From positions 25,390 to 89,389 of the forward strand of contig CALXRV010000054.1 of the NCBI GenBank assembly GCA_944390945.1: a DNA stretch of 64,000 nucleotides. The letters run 5' to 3'. How positions within the stretch are numbered: the stretch's first letter is position 1; each line of letters opens with the position of its first letter. The position numbers and the translations under genes are program-made. Under the pieces are notes generated by a model. It made no database searches. It was not told where the DNA came from and was given only the letters and a program-made list of their open reading frames with translations. Shown here piece after piece: positions 1 through 9,201 of the stretch. Source of the stretch: an uncultured Clostridia bacterium. GTDB taxonomy: Bacteria; Bacillota; Dehalobacteriia; UBA4068.

Positions 1-125
1 TCACGCGTCAGGCGTCCTTCCTCCACATCTGAGCCGCTGATCACAAACCCCTGTCCCAGCATGATCCTGGCGATTGCGCTCATCCCAATGCCGCCGATGC
101 CAATAAAATGCAGCTTTTCTTCCAT
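1..125 (-). CDS. murC: MurC, UDP-N-acetylmuramate--L-alanine ligase (5' part only)
   Basis: Cytoplasmic ligase that adds L-alanine to UDP-MurNAc, the first step of stem-peptide synthesis. Only the first 41 codons are present; the gene leaves the window at the left edge. The visible N-terminus [14 protein letters not shown] (residues 6-19) is the glycine-rich nucleotide-binding loop that starts all MurC proteins, followed by SGSD at residues 31-34. The start codon follows AAGGAG by 7 nt and lies 28 bp after the murG stop, so it is the next gene of the dcw cluster. The short visible part allows only the family call. Confidence 0.88.
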   Translation of the reverse strand, partial: MEEKLHFIGIGGIGMSAIARIMLGQGFVISGSDVEEGRLTR

Positions 126-153
126 TTCTCTGCTCCTTGATCTCAGCCGGCGT

Positions 154-1257
154 TCAGCCGTGCTTTTCACTCTGCGCAATCAGATCATAGGCGATCTGTA
201 CGATCTTTTGCGCTGCATCCCGATGCGCAAGCGAGAAGGCCGCACGCCGCATCTGTGTTAAACGCAGCGGATTTTCCTTCAATTTCAAAACCGCATCCGC
301 CAGCGAAGCGCCATCCAACGCCTGGTCTTCAATCATCAGCGCCGCTTCATGGGCAACAAAGGCCTGCGCATTATAACGCTGATGATCGTTTGCCGCATAG
401 GGATACGGCACGAGCAGGGTTGGCAGACCGATGCAGGCTGCCTCTGCTAAAAAAGAGGCGCCGCTACGGGCAACGGCAAGATCTGCCAGTGCCAGCGCAT
501 GCTGCATCGCATCCAGATAAGGGAACAACAGCAGGTTCTCATGCTGCGGCAGGCGTTGCCGTACGGCAAAAGCATGCTGTACGCCGCAGATCAGAATGAC
601 GCGAACACCTGCTGCCAATAGCCGCGGGCAGGCAGCCAAGGCGGCTTCGTTCAATGTCGCAGCCCCCTGCGAGCCGCCGGTGATCAACAAGGTAAACCGC
701 CCCTGCTCAGAAGAGGGAATCTGGAAATAGGCCCAGGCGTCCTCGCGGCTAGCGCTAAGGATAGCTGGTCGTACTGGCAGTCCTGTCGTATGCAGCCGCT
801 CTGGATGCGGAAAGTATTGGCCAGCCTCCGCAAAAGTCAGGCATACCGCCTGCGCCTGTCGCGCCAGACGGCGATTAGCCAGACCGGGAAAGGCATTCTG
901 TTCATGCAATAGGGTCGGCAGGTGCAGCCCCTGCGCAGCTTTCACCACCGGCGCTTCCGCAAAACCGCCGGTTCCGATCACCAGATCCGGCCTTTCGACG
1001 CGGAGGATGCGTTGTGCCCGCCGCATACCACGAAAATTATGCGCCAGCTCCAGAATAACGCGTGGCGATTTGCGATGCAGACCGCATGCCTCTACTCCCT
1101 GAAAAGGAAAACCGGCATTGGCAGCCAGCTTCTGCTCCAGGGAGTCCTGCGCGCCCATATAAAGGATCTCCACGCCATCACGGCGCAGCGCTTCGGCGAT
1201 CGCCAGCGCCGGATAGATATGTCCGCCCGTGCCTCCGCCGCATACGACTGCTTTCAT
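154..1257 (-). CDS. murG: MurG, lipid II-forming GlcNAc transferase
   Basis: Peripheral membrane GT-B glycosyltransferase that transfers GlcNAc from UDP-GlcNAc to lipid I to make lipid II on the inner face of the membrane. The protein is 367 aa, normal for the family. The N-terminal glycine loop [13 protein letters not shown] starts at residue 7, the acceptor-domain motif [12 protein letters not shown] lies near residue 118, and the second loop GGSQGA is near residue 193. The ATG follows AGGAGG by 6 nt. It is the ninth gene of the dcw cluster, but a terminator-like hairpin and a sigma-A-type promoter sit between it and ftsW, so murG-murC may also be transcribed separately. Confidence 0.95.
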   Translation of the reverse strand: MKAVVCGGGTGGHIYPALAIAEALRRDGVEILYMGAQDSLEQKLAANAGFPFQGVEACGLHRKSPRVILELAHNFRGMRRAQRILRVERPDLVIGTGGFAEAPVVKAAQGLHLPTLLHEQNAFPGLANRRLARQAQAVCLTFAEAGQYFPHPERLHTTGLPVRPAILSASREDAWAYFQIPSSEQGRFTLLITGGSQGAATLNEAALAACPRLLAAGVRVILICGVQHAFAVRQRLPQHENLLLFPYLDAMQHALALADLAVARSGASFLAEAACIGLPTLLVPYPYAANDHQRYNAQAFVAHEAALMIEDQALDGASLADAVLKLKENPLRLTQMRRAAFSLAHRDAAQKIVQIAYDLIAQSEKHG

Positions 1258-1292
1258 GCCCAGCCTCCTGCGAAATTTACAGATACCCTACT

Positions 1293-1320
1293 ATTATACA
1301 TGAAACCGCCAGATATTCAA
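1293..1320 (-). promoter_or_regulatory. Predicted sigma-A promoter for murG-murC
   Basis: On the minus strand TTGAAT (1320-1315), a 16-bp spacer and a perfect TATAAT (1298-1293) lie about 36 bp before the murG start. It follows the hairpin at 1321-1343 directly. A promoter inside the dcw cluster would let murG-murC be expressed apart from the upstream genes. Confidence 0.6.
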
Positions 1321-1343
1321 GGCCTGTTTCTCCGAAACAGGCC
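1321..1343 (-). terminator. Hairpin between ftsW and murG, possible weak terminator
   Basis: A perfect 10-bp inverted repeat (GGCCTGTTTC / GAAACAGGCC) with a 3-nt loop lies 24 bp after the ftsW stop. No U-run follows on the minus strand, so it may be a weak terminator, a pause or an RNA-processing/stability element. The murG promoter begins right next to it. Confidence 0.4.
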
Positions 1344-1366
1344 CTGTTGCTGCAGATGCAGATCAC

Positions 1367-2488
1367 TCATGTATCGATATGTCGGGAAATATTTAGCAGA
1401 ATGCCGATCATCGTCATACTGACAACCAGCGAAGTCCCACCATAGCTGACAAAAGGCAGGGTAACGCCAGTCACCGGCAGCAACCCGGTGCAAACACCCA
1501 AGTTAAGCATGCTTTGTATACCGAGCGAGCTAACCATACCGATCGCCAGCAACGAAGTATAGGTATTAGGGGCTTTTACCGCAATCATGATTCCGCGCCA
1601 GAGGATAAAGACGATCAGCAACAACACAAACAGAGCGCCGATAAAGCCCATCTCCTCGCAGAGCACAGAAAAAATGAAATCCGTGTGCCGCTCCGGCAAA
1701 TAATACCATTTACTGCCACCGCTGCCCAAACCAACGCCAGTCAAACCACCGGAACCAATCGCCATCAGGGACTGCGTTGTCTGCCAGCCGTCTCCCTGCG
1801 CATATGCCCAAGGATCCAGCCATGCAAAAATCCGCTCCATACGCCAGGGCTGCAAGGCAATCGCACCGGTGACACCAGCCGCACCGATGCCGATCAACAC
1901 GGCAAAATGCGAAACGCGGCATCCTGCACAAAACAGCATCACACAACTTGCTGCAGCAACGACAAAGGCAACGGAAAGGGAGTTCTGGGCATAGATGAGC
2001 ACAGCCGTCAGCGCGATCAAGGCCATGCAGGGCAAAAAACCGCGTTTCAGATCCGTGACCAGCGTCAGATGGCCGGAAAGCCATTTGGCCAGCGCCATAG
2101 GCAGCGCAATCTTCGCCAGCTCTGAAGGCTGGAAATTCATCCCGAACAGCTCCAGCCACCGCGATGCCCCACCAGCCTCCTCCGCAGCACCAAGCTTGAT
2201 TGCAGCAGCCAGGAATACCAGCAATGCCAACTCAACCAGATAAGCGGTATAGCTTAACTTGCGGTAAAGATAAACATTCACTTTATAGGCAATCGCCATC
2301 AGCACCAGCCCAACCGCTGCATTGGAAAGCTGCGCTTTCAAAAAATAATAGGCGTCGTCATAAGGATCATACTGCGCAAAATACTGGCTGGAAGAAAAGA
2401 CCATGATGATGCCAATGGCGATCAGCAGCAGTACCGCCAACAGCAACCACCAGTCCGGACTGGACTTTCGCCTCCTTACTTGTGCCAT
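1367..2488 (-). CDS. ftsW: FtsW/SpoVE-type SEDS peptidoglycan glycosyltransferase
   Basis: Polytopic membrane protein of the SEDS family (373 aa) that polymerises lipid II together with a class B PBP at the septum or spore cortex. Around ten hydrophobic segments are visible. Family motifs are PSELAKIALPMALAKWL near residue 120, the loop PERHTDFIFSVLCEEMG near residue 265, and VTGVTLPFVSYGGTSL near the C-terminus. The start follows AGGAGG by 5 nt. Position between murD and murG, and a PASTA PBP in the same cluster, match the FtsW/SpoVE member rather than RodA. The sequence does not say whether it acts in division, sporulation or both. Confidence 0.92.
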   Translation of the reverse strand: MAQVRRRKSSPDWWLLLAVLLLIAIGIIMVFSSSQYFAQYDPYDDAYYFLKAQLSNAAVGLVLMAIAYKVNVYLYRKLSYTAYLVELALLVFLAAAIKLGAAEEAGGASRWLELFGMNFQPSELAKIALPMALAKWLSGHLTLVTDLKRGFLPCMALIALTAVLIYAQNSLSVAFVVAAASCVMLFCAGCRVSHFAVLIGIGAAGVTGAIALQPWRMERIFAWLDPWAYAQGDGWQTTQSLMAIGSGGLTGVGLGSGGSKWYYLPERHTDFIFSVLCEEMGFIGALFVLLLIVFILWRGIMIAVKAPNTYTSLLAIGMVSSLGIQSMLNLGVCTGLLPVTGVTLPFVSYGGTSLVVSMTMIGILLNISRHIDT

Positions 2489-2511
2489 CTTTCCCTCCTG
2501 CCCGATCGCGT

Positions 2512-3855
2512 TTAACCGCGAATCAATTCCTTGAACAAACGCCCGCGCTGTTCAAAATTATCAAACTCATCCCAACTGGCACAGGCAGGGGAAAAGAGCA
2601 CCACATCTCCGGCTTCTGCCGCCAGCTCTGCCCGTGTTACCGCATCCCGGAAATTATCCGCGATCTCATAATCCCGATATCCGGCAGCATCTGCCGCTGC
2701 CTTGATCAACGGCAGACTTTCCCCGTAGATGATCAGACGCTTCACCTTTTCCTGGATCAAACCAAAAAGCGGTGAGAAATCGCTGCCTTTGTTATATCCG
2801 CCCAGCATCAATACGATCGGTCCATCATAAGCAGACAAAGCCTGATAGGTGCTGGCGGGATTCGTCCCTTTGGAATCGTTGATATATGTCACACCACGGC
2901 GTTCACAGACGAATTCCAGACGATGCTCCACCCCGGGGAATTCAGCCAACGCCTCACCAATCAACGCATACGGCACGCCTACGCTCTGTGCAGCCAGCGC
3001 TGCTGCCATCGCATTTTGCATATTATGCCGTCCTTTGATATATATGCTGCTTTTCGGGAAGCTATGCACCTGTTTTCCCTTCGACATCACGCAAATTTCC
3101 AGCCCGTCGAAATACATCCCATCTTCCAGCGGCTGTAATAGGCTGAAAAAACGAGGCTGGGCGGCGCATCTGCCGGCAATCGCTTTCACCGCGGCATCGT
3201 CGTCATTAAGGATAGCAAAATCCGACGCATCCATCCTGGCAAACAGCTTTTCCTTAGCCGCGGCATACGTCGCCATATCACCATGCCGGTCAAGATGATC
3301 CGGCGTCAAATTAAGGTGCACACCAACATGCGGCTTAAATTCGCTGCAGCTTTCCAGCTGAAAGCTGGAAACCTCTGCCACGATATAATCGCCGTTGTAT
3401 TCCTCCACGCTGGAGACCAGCGGCGTGCCAATATTGCCACCAACCAGCACGGAAAGCCCGGCATGCTGCAGGATATAGCCCAGCAATGCGGTGGTCGTCG
3501 TTTTACCGTTCGTGCCGGTCACCGCCAGAATCGGTGTTTTGGCAAAGCGATAGGCCAACTCCATTTCGCCGATCACTTCCACGCCGGCCGCACGGCTCAT
3601 GGTCAACAGGGGGATCATTGGCGGCACGCCCGGGCTGACGATAACAAGATCCCAAGTGATGCGTTCCGGCAGCTGGTTGACCAGCATCAGCTTTACGCCC
3701 ATATCCTCCAGCAGCCACAGATCATGGCTTAGCTTTTCCCGCGGTTTGCTATCCGAAAGGATCACCTTTGCCCCATGCGCGAGCAAAAAGCGGCTCGCAT
3801 CCATTCCGCTACGGCCAGCGCCTACGACCAATACCGTTTTTCCCTGCAATTGCAT
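2512..3855 (-). CDS. murD: MurD, UDP-MurNAc-L-alanine--D-glutamate ligase
   Basis: Cytoplasmic ATP-dependent ligase adding D-glutamate to UDP-MurNAc-L-Ala. It has 447 aa with the normal three-domain layout: N-terminal Rossmann loop VVGAGRSG at residues 10-17, ATP-binding P-loop GTNGKTTTT at residues 114-122, the NLTPDHLDRHG motif near residue 182, and the C-terminal HRLE and NDSKGTNP motifs. The start follows AAGGAGG closely upstream. D-glutamate is made by MurI, encoded at 31457-32233 in this window. Confidence 0.95.
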   Translation of the reverse strand: MQLQGKTVLVVGAGRSGMDASRFLLAHGAKVILSDSKPREKLSHDLWLLEDMGVKLMLVNQLPERITWDLVIVSPGVPPMIPLLTMSRAAGVEVIGEMELAYRFAKTPILAVTGTNGKTTTTALLGYILQHAGLSVLVGGNIGTPLVSSVEEYNGDYIVAEVSSFQLESCSEFKPHVGVHLNLTPDHLDRHGDMATYAAAKEKLFARMDASDFAILNDDDAAVKAIAGRCAAQPRFFSLLQPLEDGMYFDGLEICVMSKGKQVHSFPKSSIYIKGRHNMQNAMAAALAAQSVGVPYALIGEALAEFPGVEHRLEFVCERRGVTYINDSKGTNPASTYQALSAYDGPIVLMLGGYNKGSDFSPLFGLIQEKVKRLIIYGESLPLIKAAADAAGYRDYEIADNFRDAVTRAELAAEAGDVVLFSPACASWDEFDNFEQRGRLFKELIRG

Positions 3856-3901
3856 TCGCTGTCCTCCTTTTCCGTCAGAATCCTCTTCAGTCAGGTCAAC
3901 A

Positions 3902-4915
3902 CTAAAGCAACGCGCTGGCGATCAGCGTCACAAAAACAAAACCAGCAGAAGCCAGTACGAACATTGCCGTAACCTTTGTTTCTGGCCAGCCCTTCAACTC
4001 AAAATGATGATGCAGCGGCGACATCAGAAAAATTCGTTTACCAGTAAGCTGAAAACTGGCAACCTGCAACATCACAGAAAGCGCCTCCAGCAAATAGACG
4101 AGCCCAAAGCCGATCAAGCCCAGTTCCAACCGCATCACCAGCATAAAGCCGACCACTGCCCCGCCCAAAGCCATGGAGCCGGTATCGCCCATAAAAACGC
4201 GCGCTGGGTAATGATTATAAAACAGAAAACCCAGGCAGCAGCCAGCCATCGCCGCAGCCAGTAAAGCGATGTCTTCGCTGATGCCAAACATACCACGCAA
4301 AACCAGCGCCGACAGCATAAAACCTACCATCACCGGAAAACTGACACCAGAAGCCAGGCCATCCAGACCATCAGTCAAATTTACCGCATTGACCATACCA
4401 ACCACAAAAATCGCAACCAATGGATAGTATCCCCAGCCAAGATCAAACCATGGCTCCAGCTGTCCGGCAAACAGCGCGGAAGGCAGATAAATCGCCGTAC
4501 CACGTTCCGTCAGAACCGCATTGCCCGCCAACAGCAAAGCAACGGTTAGGAACTGGCCGAGCAATTTTTGCTTACCGGTTAGGCCGAGATTGCGGTGCAG
4601 GATCACCTTATACATGTCATCCAAAAAGCCGATCAGACCAAAGGCAAGAAAAGAAAACAGCCATATCCAACGCGGCGGTTCATTGCTAAAGCGGCAGAAA
4701 AAGAGGATGAGCATGGCAAGGATAAAAATCAGCCCGCCCATGGTCGGCGTACCGGCCTTAGATAGATGGCGTTCCGGCCCCTCGGCACGAATGGTTTGTC
4801 CCACATGCAGACGCCGCAAAAGTGGCAACATGAAACGCCCGATCAATATGGTCAACAGTGCGCCGGCAACCAGCCAGACAAGCACGCGTAATATCACCTG
4901 TGCATCCACGATCAT
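3902..4915 (-). CDS. mraY: MraY, phospho-MurNAc-pentapeptide transferase
   Basis: Integral membrane enzyme that moves phospho-MurNAc-pentapeptide from UDP to undecaprenyl phosphate, making lipid I. The protein is 337 aa with about ten membrane segments. Diagnostic motifs are the Asp-Asp pair FLDDMYKV, NAVNLTDGLDGLA, the catalytic loop MGDTGSMALGG and the MSPLHHHFE cytoplasmic loop. The ATG follows GAGAGGA by about 7 nt and lies 17 bp after murE. In many Clostridia murF sits between murE and mraY; here it does not. Confidence 0.95.
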   Translation of the reverse strand: MIVDAQVILRVLVWLVAGALLTILIGRFMLPLLRRLHVGQTIRAEGPERHLSKAGTPTMGGLIFILAMLILFFCRFSNEPPRWIWLFSFLAFGLIGFLDDMYKVILHRNLGLTGKQKLLGQFLTVALLLAGNAVLTERGTAIYLPSALFAGQLEPWFDLGWGYYPLVAIFVVGMVNAVNLTDGLDGLASGVSFPVMVGFMLSALVLRGMFGISEDIALLAAAMAGCCLGFLFYNHYPARVFMGDTGSMALGGAVVGFMLVMRLELGLIGFGLVYLLEALSVMLQVASFQLTGKRIFLMSPLHHHFELKGWPETKVTAMFVLASAGFVFVTLIASALL

Positions 4916-4932
4916 TTTCGGATCCTCTCGCT

Positions 4933-6414
4933 CTATTCTTTCCCCAAACGAGCGCGCAATATGTTGCGCGCAATCTCCCTGTCATCAAAATGATGTTTAA
5001 CGCCACGGATAATCTGATAATCCTCATGTCCCTTACCGGCAAGCAGCACAATATCGCCGCTGCTCGCCATGCCGATCGCCAAACGGATCGCCTTCTCGCG
5101 GTCAATCTCTACCAGATAATTATTCCCCACGCTGCGTATGCCTTCCTCCACCATTTCCAAAATTGTTTGCGGATCTTCATTGCGTGGATTATCTGAAGTC
5201 AAAACCGCCACATCCGCATACTGCCCGGCAATCCGCCCCATTAAAGGCCGCTTGCGACTATCGCGGTCCCCGCCACAGCCAAATACGCAAATTACACGGC
5301 GCGGTTTGAGCGCTCTCGCAGCATGGAGCACATTTTCCAGGCCATCCGGCGTATGCGCATAATCCACCACGACAGCAAAATCCTGTCCTTCGTCTACCAG
5401 TTCAAACCTGCCGGCAACCTGCGGCGCCTGTGGCAACCAGCTGAGAATATCCGATATTTCCAACCCTTCAGCCAGTGCCACACAAATTGCTGCCAGCGCA
5501 TTATAAACATTAAATTTGCCAATCAATGGGATCTGCGCCGTATAGACCTTGTCCTGGAACTTGAAGGAAAAGCGCATACCGCTAATGGTGGCATTCAAAT
5601 GCAGCAGCTGCAGATCAGCCCCTTCGCGCATGCCATAACTCCATTGCCGGGCACGGCATGCCTGGCAAAAGCGTTCGGCATAAGCGTCGTCCAAATTGAT
5701 TACGCCATAGCGGTTGTCCCGCTCTGGCGCAAGCATACGAAACAGGGTTTCCTTACTTTGGCAATACGATACCATGTCGCCATGATAATCAAGATGATCC
5801 TGCGTCAGATTGGTAAATACTCCTGCGGCAAAGTTACAGGCACTGACACGCTGCATGGCAAGCGCTTGGGAAGAAGCTTCGATCACCGCATAGCCGCAAC
5901 CTGCTTCCACCATCTGTGAAAGCAGACCAAAAAGCTCCAACGATTCCGGCGTAGTACCCGCGCTGATCTGCTCCGGCAGCATCTTGTCCCCTGCCATAGC
6001 CCCAACTGTACCCAACACGCCGCTTTTCCGTCCAGCCTTTTCCAGCAAAAATTTAATCAAATGTGTCGTCGTCGTTTTGCCGTTTGTGCCGGTCACACCG
6101 ATCAGACGCAGCTGCCGGTCCGGATAACCATACCACGCGGCGGCGGCAAAAGCCAGCGCCCGCCGACTATCCGCCGTAACGATCAGCGGTACCGGCAAAG
6201 GCAGCCTGCGCTCTGCAATCACTGCACAGGCCCCATTTGCGACTGCCTGCGGAATAAAGTCATGCCCATCCACCTGCAGACCGGGAATGGCAACAAAAAG
6301 ATACCCTTCCTTTACCTGCCGGGAATCATAGGCAATGCCCAAAATTTCCCTTTCCGCATCGCCGGATAAAACAATATCTCCCGGCAACGCGGCGATGATA
6401 TCTTTCAGCAGCAT
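4933..6414 (-). CDS. murE: MurE, UDP-MurNAc-tripeptide synthetase (probably meso-DAP type)
   Basis: Adds the third amino acid to the peptidoglycan stem. The protein is 493 aa with the ATP loop GVTGTNGKTTTTHL, LTQDHLDYHG, and the C-terminal motif DNPRNEDP. In characterised MurE enzymes DNPR recognises meso-diaminopimelate, so the wall is inferred to contain m-DAP. The ATG at 6414 is chosen because GGGGGAG lies 7 nt upstream; a TTG two codons earlier would sit inside that spacing. It follows the PBP gene by 33 bp. Confidence 0.95.
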   Translation of the reverse strand: MLLKDIIAALPGDIVLSGDAEREILGIAYDSRQVKEGYLFVAIPGLQVDGHDFIPQAVANGACAVIAERRLPLPVPLIVTADSRRALAFAAAAWYGYPDRQLRLIGVTGTNGKTTTTHLIKFLLEKAGRKSGVLGTVGAMAGDKMLPEQISAGTTPESLELFGLLSQMVEAGCGYAVIEASSQALAMQRVSACNFAAGVFTNLTQDHLDYHGDMVSYCQSKETLFRMLAPERDNRYGVINLDDAYAERFCQACRARQWSYGMREGADLQLLHLNATISGMRFSFKFQDKVYTAQIPLIGKFNVYNALAAICVALAEGLEISDILSWLPQAPQVAGRFELVDEGQDFAVVVDYAHTPDGLENVLHAARALKPRRVICVFGCGGDRDSRKRPLMGRIAGQYADVAVLTSDNPRNEDPQTILEMVEEGIRSVGNNYLVEIDREKAIRLAIGMASSGDIVLLAGKGHEDYQIIRGVKHHFDDREIARNILRARLGKE

Positions 6415-6447
6415 CCGCAATCTCCCCCTTCTGTTGGCATGTGGCGA

Positions 6448-8616
6448 TCAGTCCACGCCCTGGATCACCTGCGACTCTTCCTGGAACTGTACAGTGATGA
6501 TCGCGCCGGACTCAACAACAGAGCCTGCCGCCGGCGACTGCGAATAGGCGATCCCACTACCCTGCGGAGACATCGAAAGTCCCATCGCAGAAAGCAGATT
6601 TGCTGCTTCTGCAAACCGTTTTCCGGTCAGACGCGGTACGGTAACATAAGTAATCCCCGCATCGTTCGTGGTAACTCCGCCGGTATAGAGCTGTACCGTG
6701 CTGCCGCTTTCCACAAAGGTCAGGCTGGATGGCACCTGCGAGGTAACCAGCTGGCCATCCCCCTCCAGAGATACTTCCAGTCCAACCGATTCCAGCATGG
6801 CAACAGCGCTTTCCAGATCCAGATTGACCACATTCGGCACCTGCACCTGGATACTTTCCGTATCATCCGCTTCAATGCCATCATCCGCGTCTGCACTGGG
6901 CGCAATGCCGAGATAACGCAGCGTATCGGATACAACGGCCTTAAATACCGGCGCCGCGACCTGGGAACCATAATATACGCCGCTCGGCTCATCCACCACA
7001 ACCAGGCAAACCAGTTCCGGGTCCTCAATGGGGACCATGCCAATAAACGATGCAACATATTTGCCATCTGCATAGCCGCCTGCTTCCGGCTTTTGCGCCG
7101 TACCGGTTTTGCCGCCGATGGTATAGCCCTCGATTGCCGCGTTTGCGCCGCCGCCGTCTGTCACCACATTGACCAGCAAAGCGCGCAGACGGGCAGCCGT
7201 GTCTTCGCTGATCACCTGCCGTACGACCACCGGCTCCTGCTCATAGATTACCGTCTGATCTTCGCTATCCATTACTTTGGAAACAATCTGCGGCTGCATC
7301 AGATAACCGCCGTTCGCTACTGCGCAGGCAGCAGTGATCATCTGCAATGGCGTCACAGAAATCCCCTGCCCGATAGCAGTCGTTGCCATTTCTACAGGTC
7401 CGCGCGCCGATTCGCTCTGCAACAGGCCTGTCGCTTCGCCATTCAATGCGATTCCGGTTGTCTGGCCAAATCCAAACGCTTCGATATATTTATAAAAGAG
7501 TCCGCTTTCCTTTGCTTCAATGCTCTGTTCAATCGCGACAAAAGCCGGATTGCAGGAGTTGCCTACCGCCTCAGCCAGAGTCTGAGAACCATGCGCTACC
7601 GAAGCCCAGCAATGAATCTGCGCATCTGCCACCGAAATGTAGCCAGGGTCATAAAAGGTGCTGCTTTCATCGATCGTCCCCTCTTCCAGGGCAACAGCGG
7701 CGGTAATGATTTTAAACGTAGAACCAGGCTCATAGGCATCGCTGACCAAGAAATTACGCCAGGTGGAAGAATCATAAGCCTGGTAATCATTTGGATCAAA
7801 AGGATCCGTACAGGCCATAGCCAGGATCTCGCATGTATCCGGCCGCATGATGATGATGCCCGCCTGCTTGGGTGGCGTTTCACTTTCCATCAGGGCCAGC
7901 AGCTCGCGTTCACAGAAATACTGGATGTTTTCATCGATCGTCAGGTAAACATTATTTCCGTCTTCCGGCGGAATATAGGTCTCTTCCTCCTGCGGCAGCG
8001 GACGCTCCTCGCCATCGTATTTGCCAACGATGCTGCCATCCGTACCCTGCAGCCAGTTTTCCAGGGATAATTCAACGCCTTCCAACCCCTGATTATCTAC
8101 GCCGGCGAACCCCAGCACATGCGCAGCCAGGGTCGTGCGCGGATAAAAACGCTGCGTTTCTTCTACCACCGTAATGCCAGGCAGATTCTCAAACTGAATC
8201 ATCTCCGCCACTTCAAAATCCACTTTACGCTCGATCCAGACAAAACTGCTATCCGAAGTGATCTTCTCGTAAATATCCACCTCGTCCCCGCCGAGCAGTT
8301 CTGCAAGTACACGAGCAGTTTCAGATGCAGGCTGATTGTTCTCCTTTTCCGCCTCTTTCACCACAGCAGGACGCGCTGCAATCGAATCTGCCGTAATGCT
8401 GATTGCCAGCTTGTTCCCATTGACATCATAAATCGTGCCGCGTGCTGCAGAAACCGTCTGCTGGCGCGTGCGCGTTTCTTCTGCCCGCTGTTGCAGGGTA
8501 TTGCCCTGAATGAATTGCAAAATGAACAACTTAACCACAATAGCGGCGAAAAACAGCAGGATCAACGCGAGGATGACCGCCATTTTACGCCGCATGTTAA
8601 TCTTGGGTGCCGCCAT
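6448..8616 (-). CDS. Class B penicillin-binding protein with two PASTA domains (SpoVD/PBP2B type)
   Basis: Membrane-anchored D,D-transpeptidase that cross-links peptidoglycan, the partner of a SEDS glycosyltransferase. The 722-aa protein has one N-terminal membrane segment (about residues 12-34), a PBP dimerisation domain with the RGTIYD motif near residue 60, and a transpeptidase domain with the active-site box GSTFK near residue 299, an SCN triad near 360 and KTGTAQ near 505. Two PASTA repeats (about 590-650 and 655-720) close the protein. The cluster position fits SpoVD or PBP2B; the two PASTA units resemble PBP2B, but sequence alone cannot separate division from sporulation use. Confidence 0.92.
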   Translation of the reverse strand: MAAPKINMRRKMAVILALILLFFAAIVVKLFILQFIQGNTLQQRAEETRTRQQTVSAARGTIYDVNGNKLAISITADSIAARPAVVKEAEKENNQPASETARVLAELLGGDEVDIYEKITSDSSFVWIERKVDFEVAEMIQFENLPGITVVEETQRFYPRTTLAAHVLGFAGVDNQGLEGVELSLENWLQGTDGSIVGKYDGEERPLPQEEETYIPPEDGNNVYLTIDENIQYFCERELLALMESETPPKQAGIIIMRPDTCEILAMACTDPFDPNDYQAYDSSTWRNFLVSDAYEPGSTFKIITAAVALEEGTIDESSTFYDPGYISVADAQIHCWASVAHGSQTLAEAVGNSCNPAFVAIEQSIEAKESGLFYKYIEAFGFGQTTGIALNGEATGLLQSESARGPVEMATTAIGQGISVTPLQMITAACAVANGGYLMQPQIVSKVMDSEDQTVIYEQEPVVVRQVISEDTAARLRALLVNVVTDGGGANAAIEGYTIGGKTGTAQKPEAGGYADGKYVASFIGMVPIEDPELVCLVVVDEPSGVYYGSQVAAPVFKAVVSDTLRYLGIAPSADADDGIEADDTESIQVQVPNVVNLDLESAVAMLESVGLEVSLEGDGQLVTSQVPSSLTFVESGSTVQLYTGGVTTNDAGITYVTVPRLTGKRFAEAANLLSAMGLSMSPQGSGIAYSQSPAAGSVVESGAIITVQFQEESQVIQGVD

Positions 8617-8654
8617 ATATGTTGATCCGCCTTTCCGGGGCCGCCGCCCCTAGA

Positions 8655-9170
8655 TCAATCCGCTGCGAGCGCCGTATTGCCAAAGAAATTGCGGAACGAT
8701 TCGCCCAGCGCCTGCCAGAATACATTCTCCTCTTCTTCCGGCGCAGCTTCTTCCGGCAAACTCTCCTCTCCGGCGCCTGCCAACACCAATGAGCTGCCTT
8801 CATCCAGAAAATAGAAATCGTTCACGCCGGGATAGACCATGCCCAGATTTTCCTTGGCATATGTCTCAATCCGCGCCAGCGAAGCTTTTTCCCCAATCGT
8901 CAAATCTGCAATCGCCGTCTGATTCTGAGTTTCTGCAATCTGCTCTTTTAATGCATTGATCTCGCCGCCAGCTGTGGTAATCTTTGCCTCGGCGAACGTT
9001 AAACTAAGCAGATAAACGAGCACGGCTGCCACCGTCAGCGCCAGCTTTACCGCATCGCTGCGCCGCGCGTCCGCACGGGCGCGCGCCGCTGTACCATCCA
9101 ACACCCGCAGCTTACGCAGCTCATATGACTGCGCTTCTTCGTGGACGAACGCTCTCTCCGTCATCGCCAT
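8655..9170 (-). CDS. ftsL: FtsL-like septum formation protein
   Basis: Small bitopic division protein, 171 aa from the ATG chosen here. It has a cytoplasmic N-terminus of about 50 residues, one membrane segment (ALTVAAVLVYLLSLTFAEA) and then a heptad-like stretch typical of FtsL/DivIC. The C-terminus is acidic (EEAAPEEEE). ATG 9170 lies 11 nt after AGGAGG; the longer open frame upstream overlaps rsmH and has no such site. Sequence conservation of FtsL is low, so the call rests on topology and on its position between rsmH and the PBP gene. Confidence 0.75.
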   Translation of the reverse strand: MAMTERAFVHEEAQSYELRKLRVLDGTAARARADARRSDAVKLALTVAAVLVYLLSLTFAEAKITTAGGEINALKEQIAETQNQTAIADLTIGEKASLARIETYAKENLGMVYPGVNDFYFLDEGSSLVLAGAGEESLPEEAAPEEEENVFWQALGESFRNFFGNTALAAD

Positions 9171-9201
9171 TTTATGCTCATCCTCCTGCTCATAGAACTC
9201 T

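Noticed and set aside
6439..8070. 543-codon open frame antisense to the PASTA PBP gene
   Set aside because: Composition is that of a reverse-strand shadow of a high-GC gene; no ribosome site or recognisable domain.
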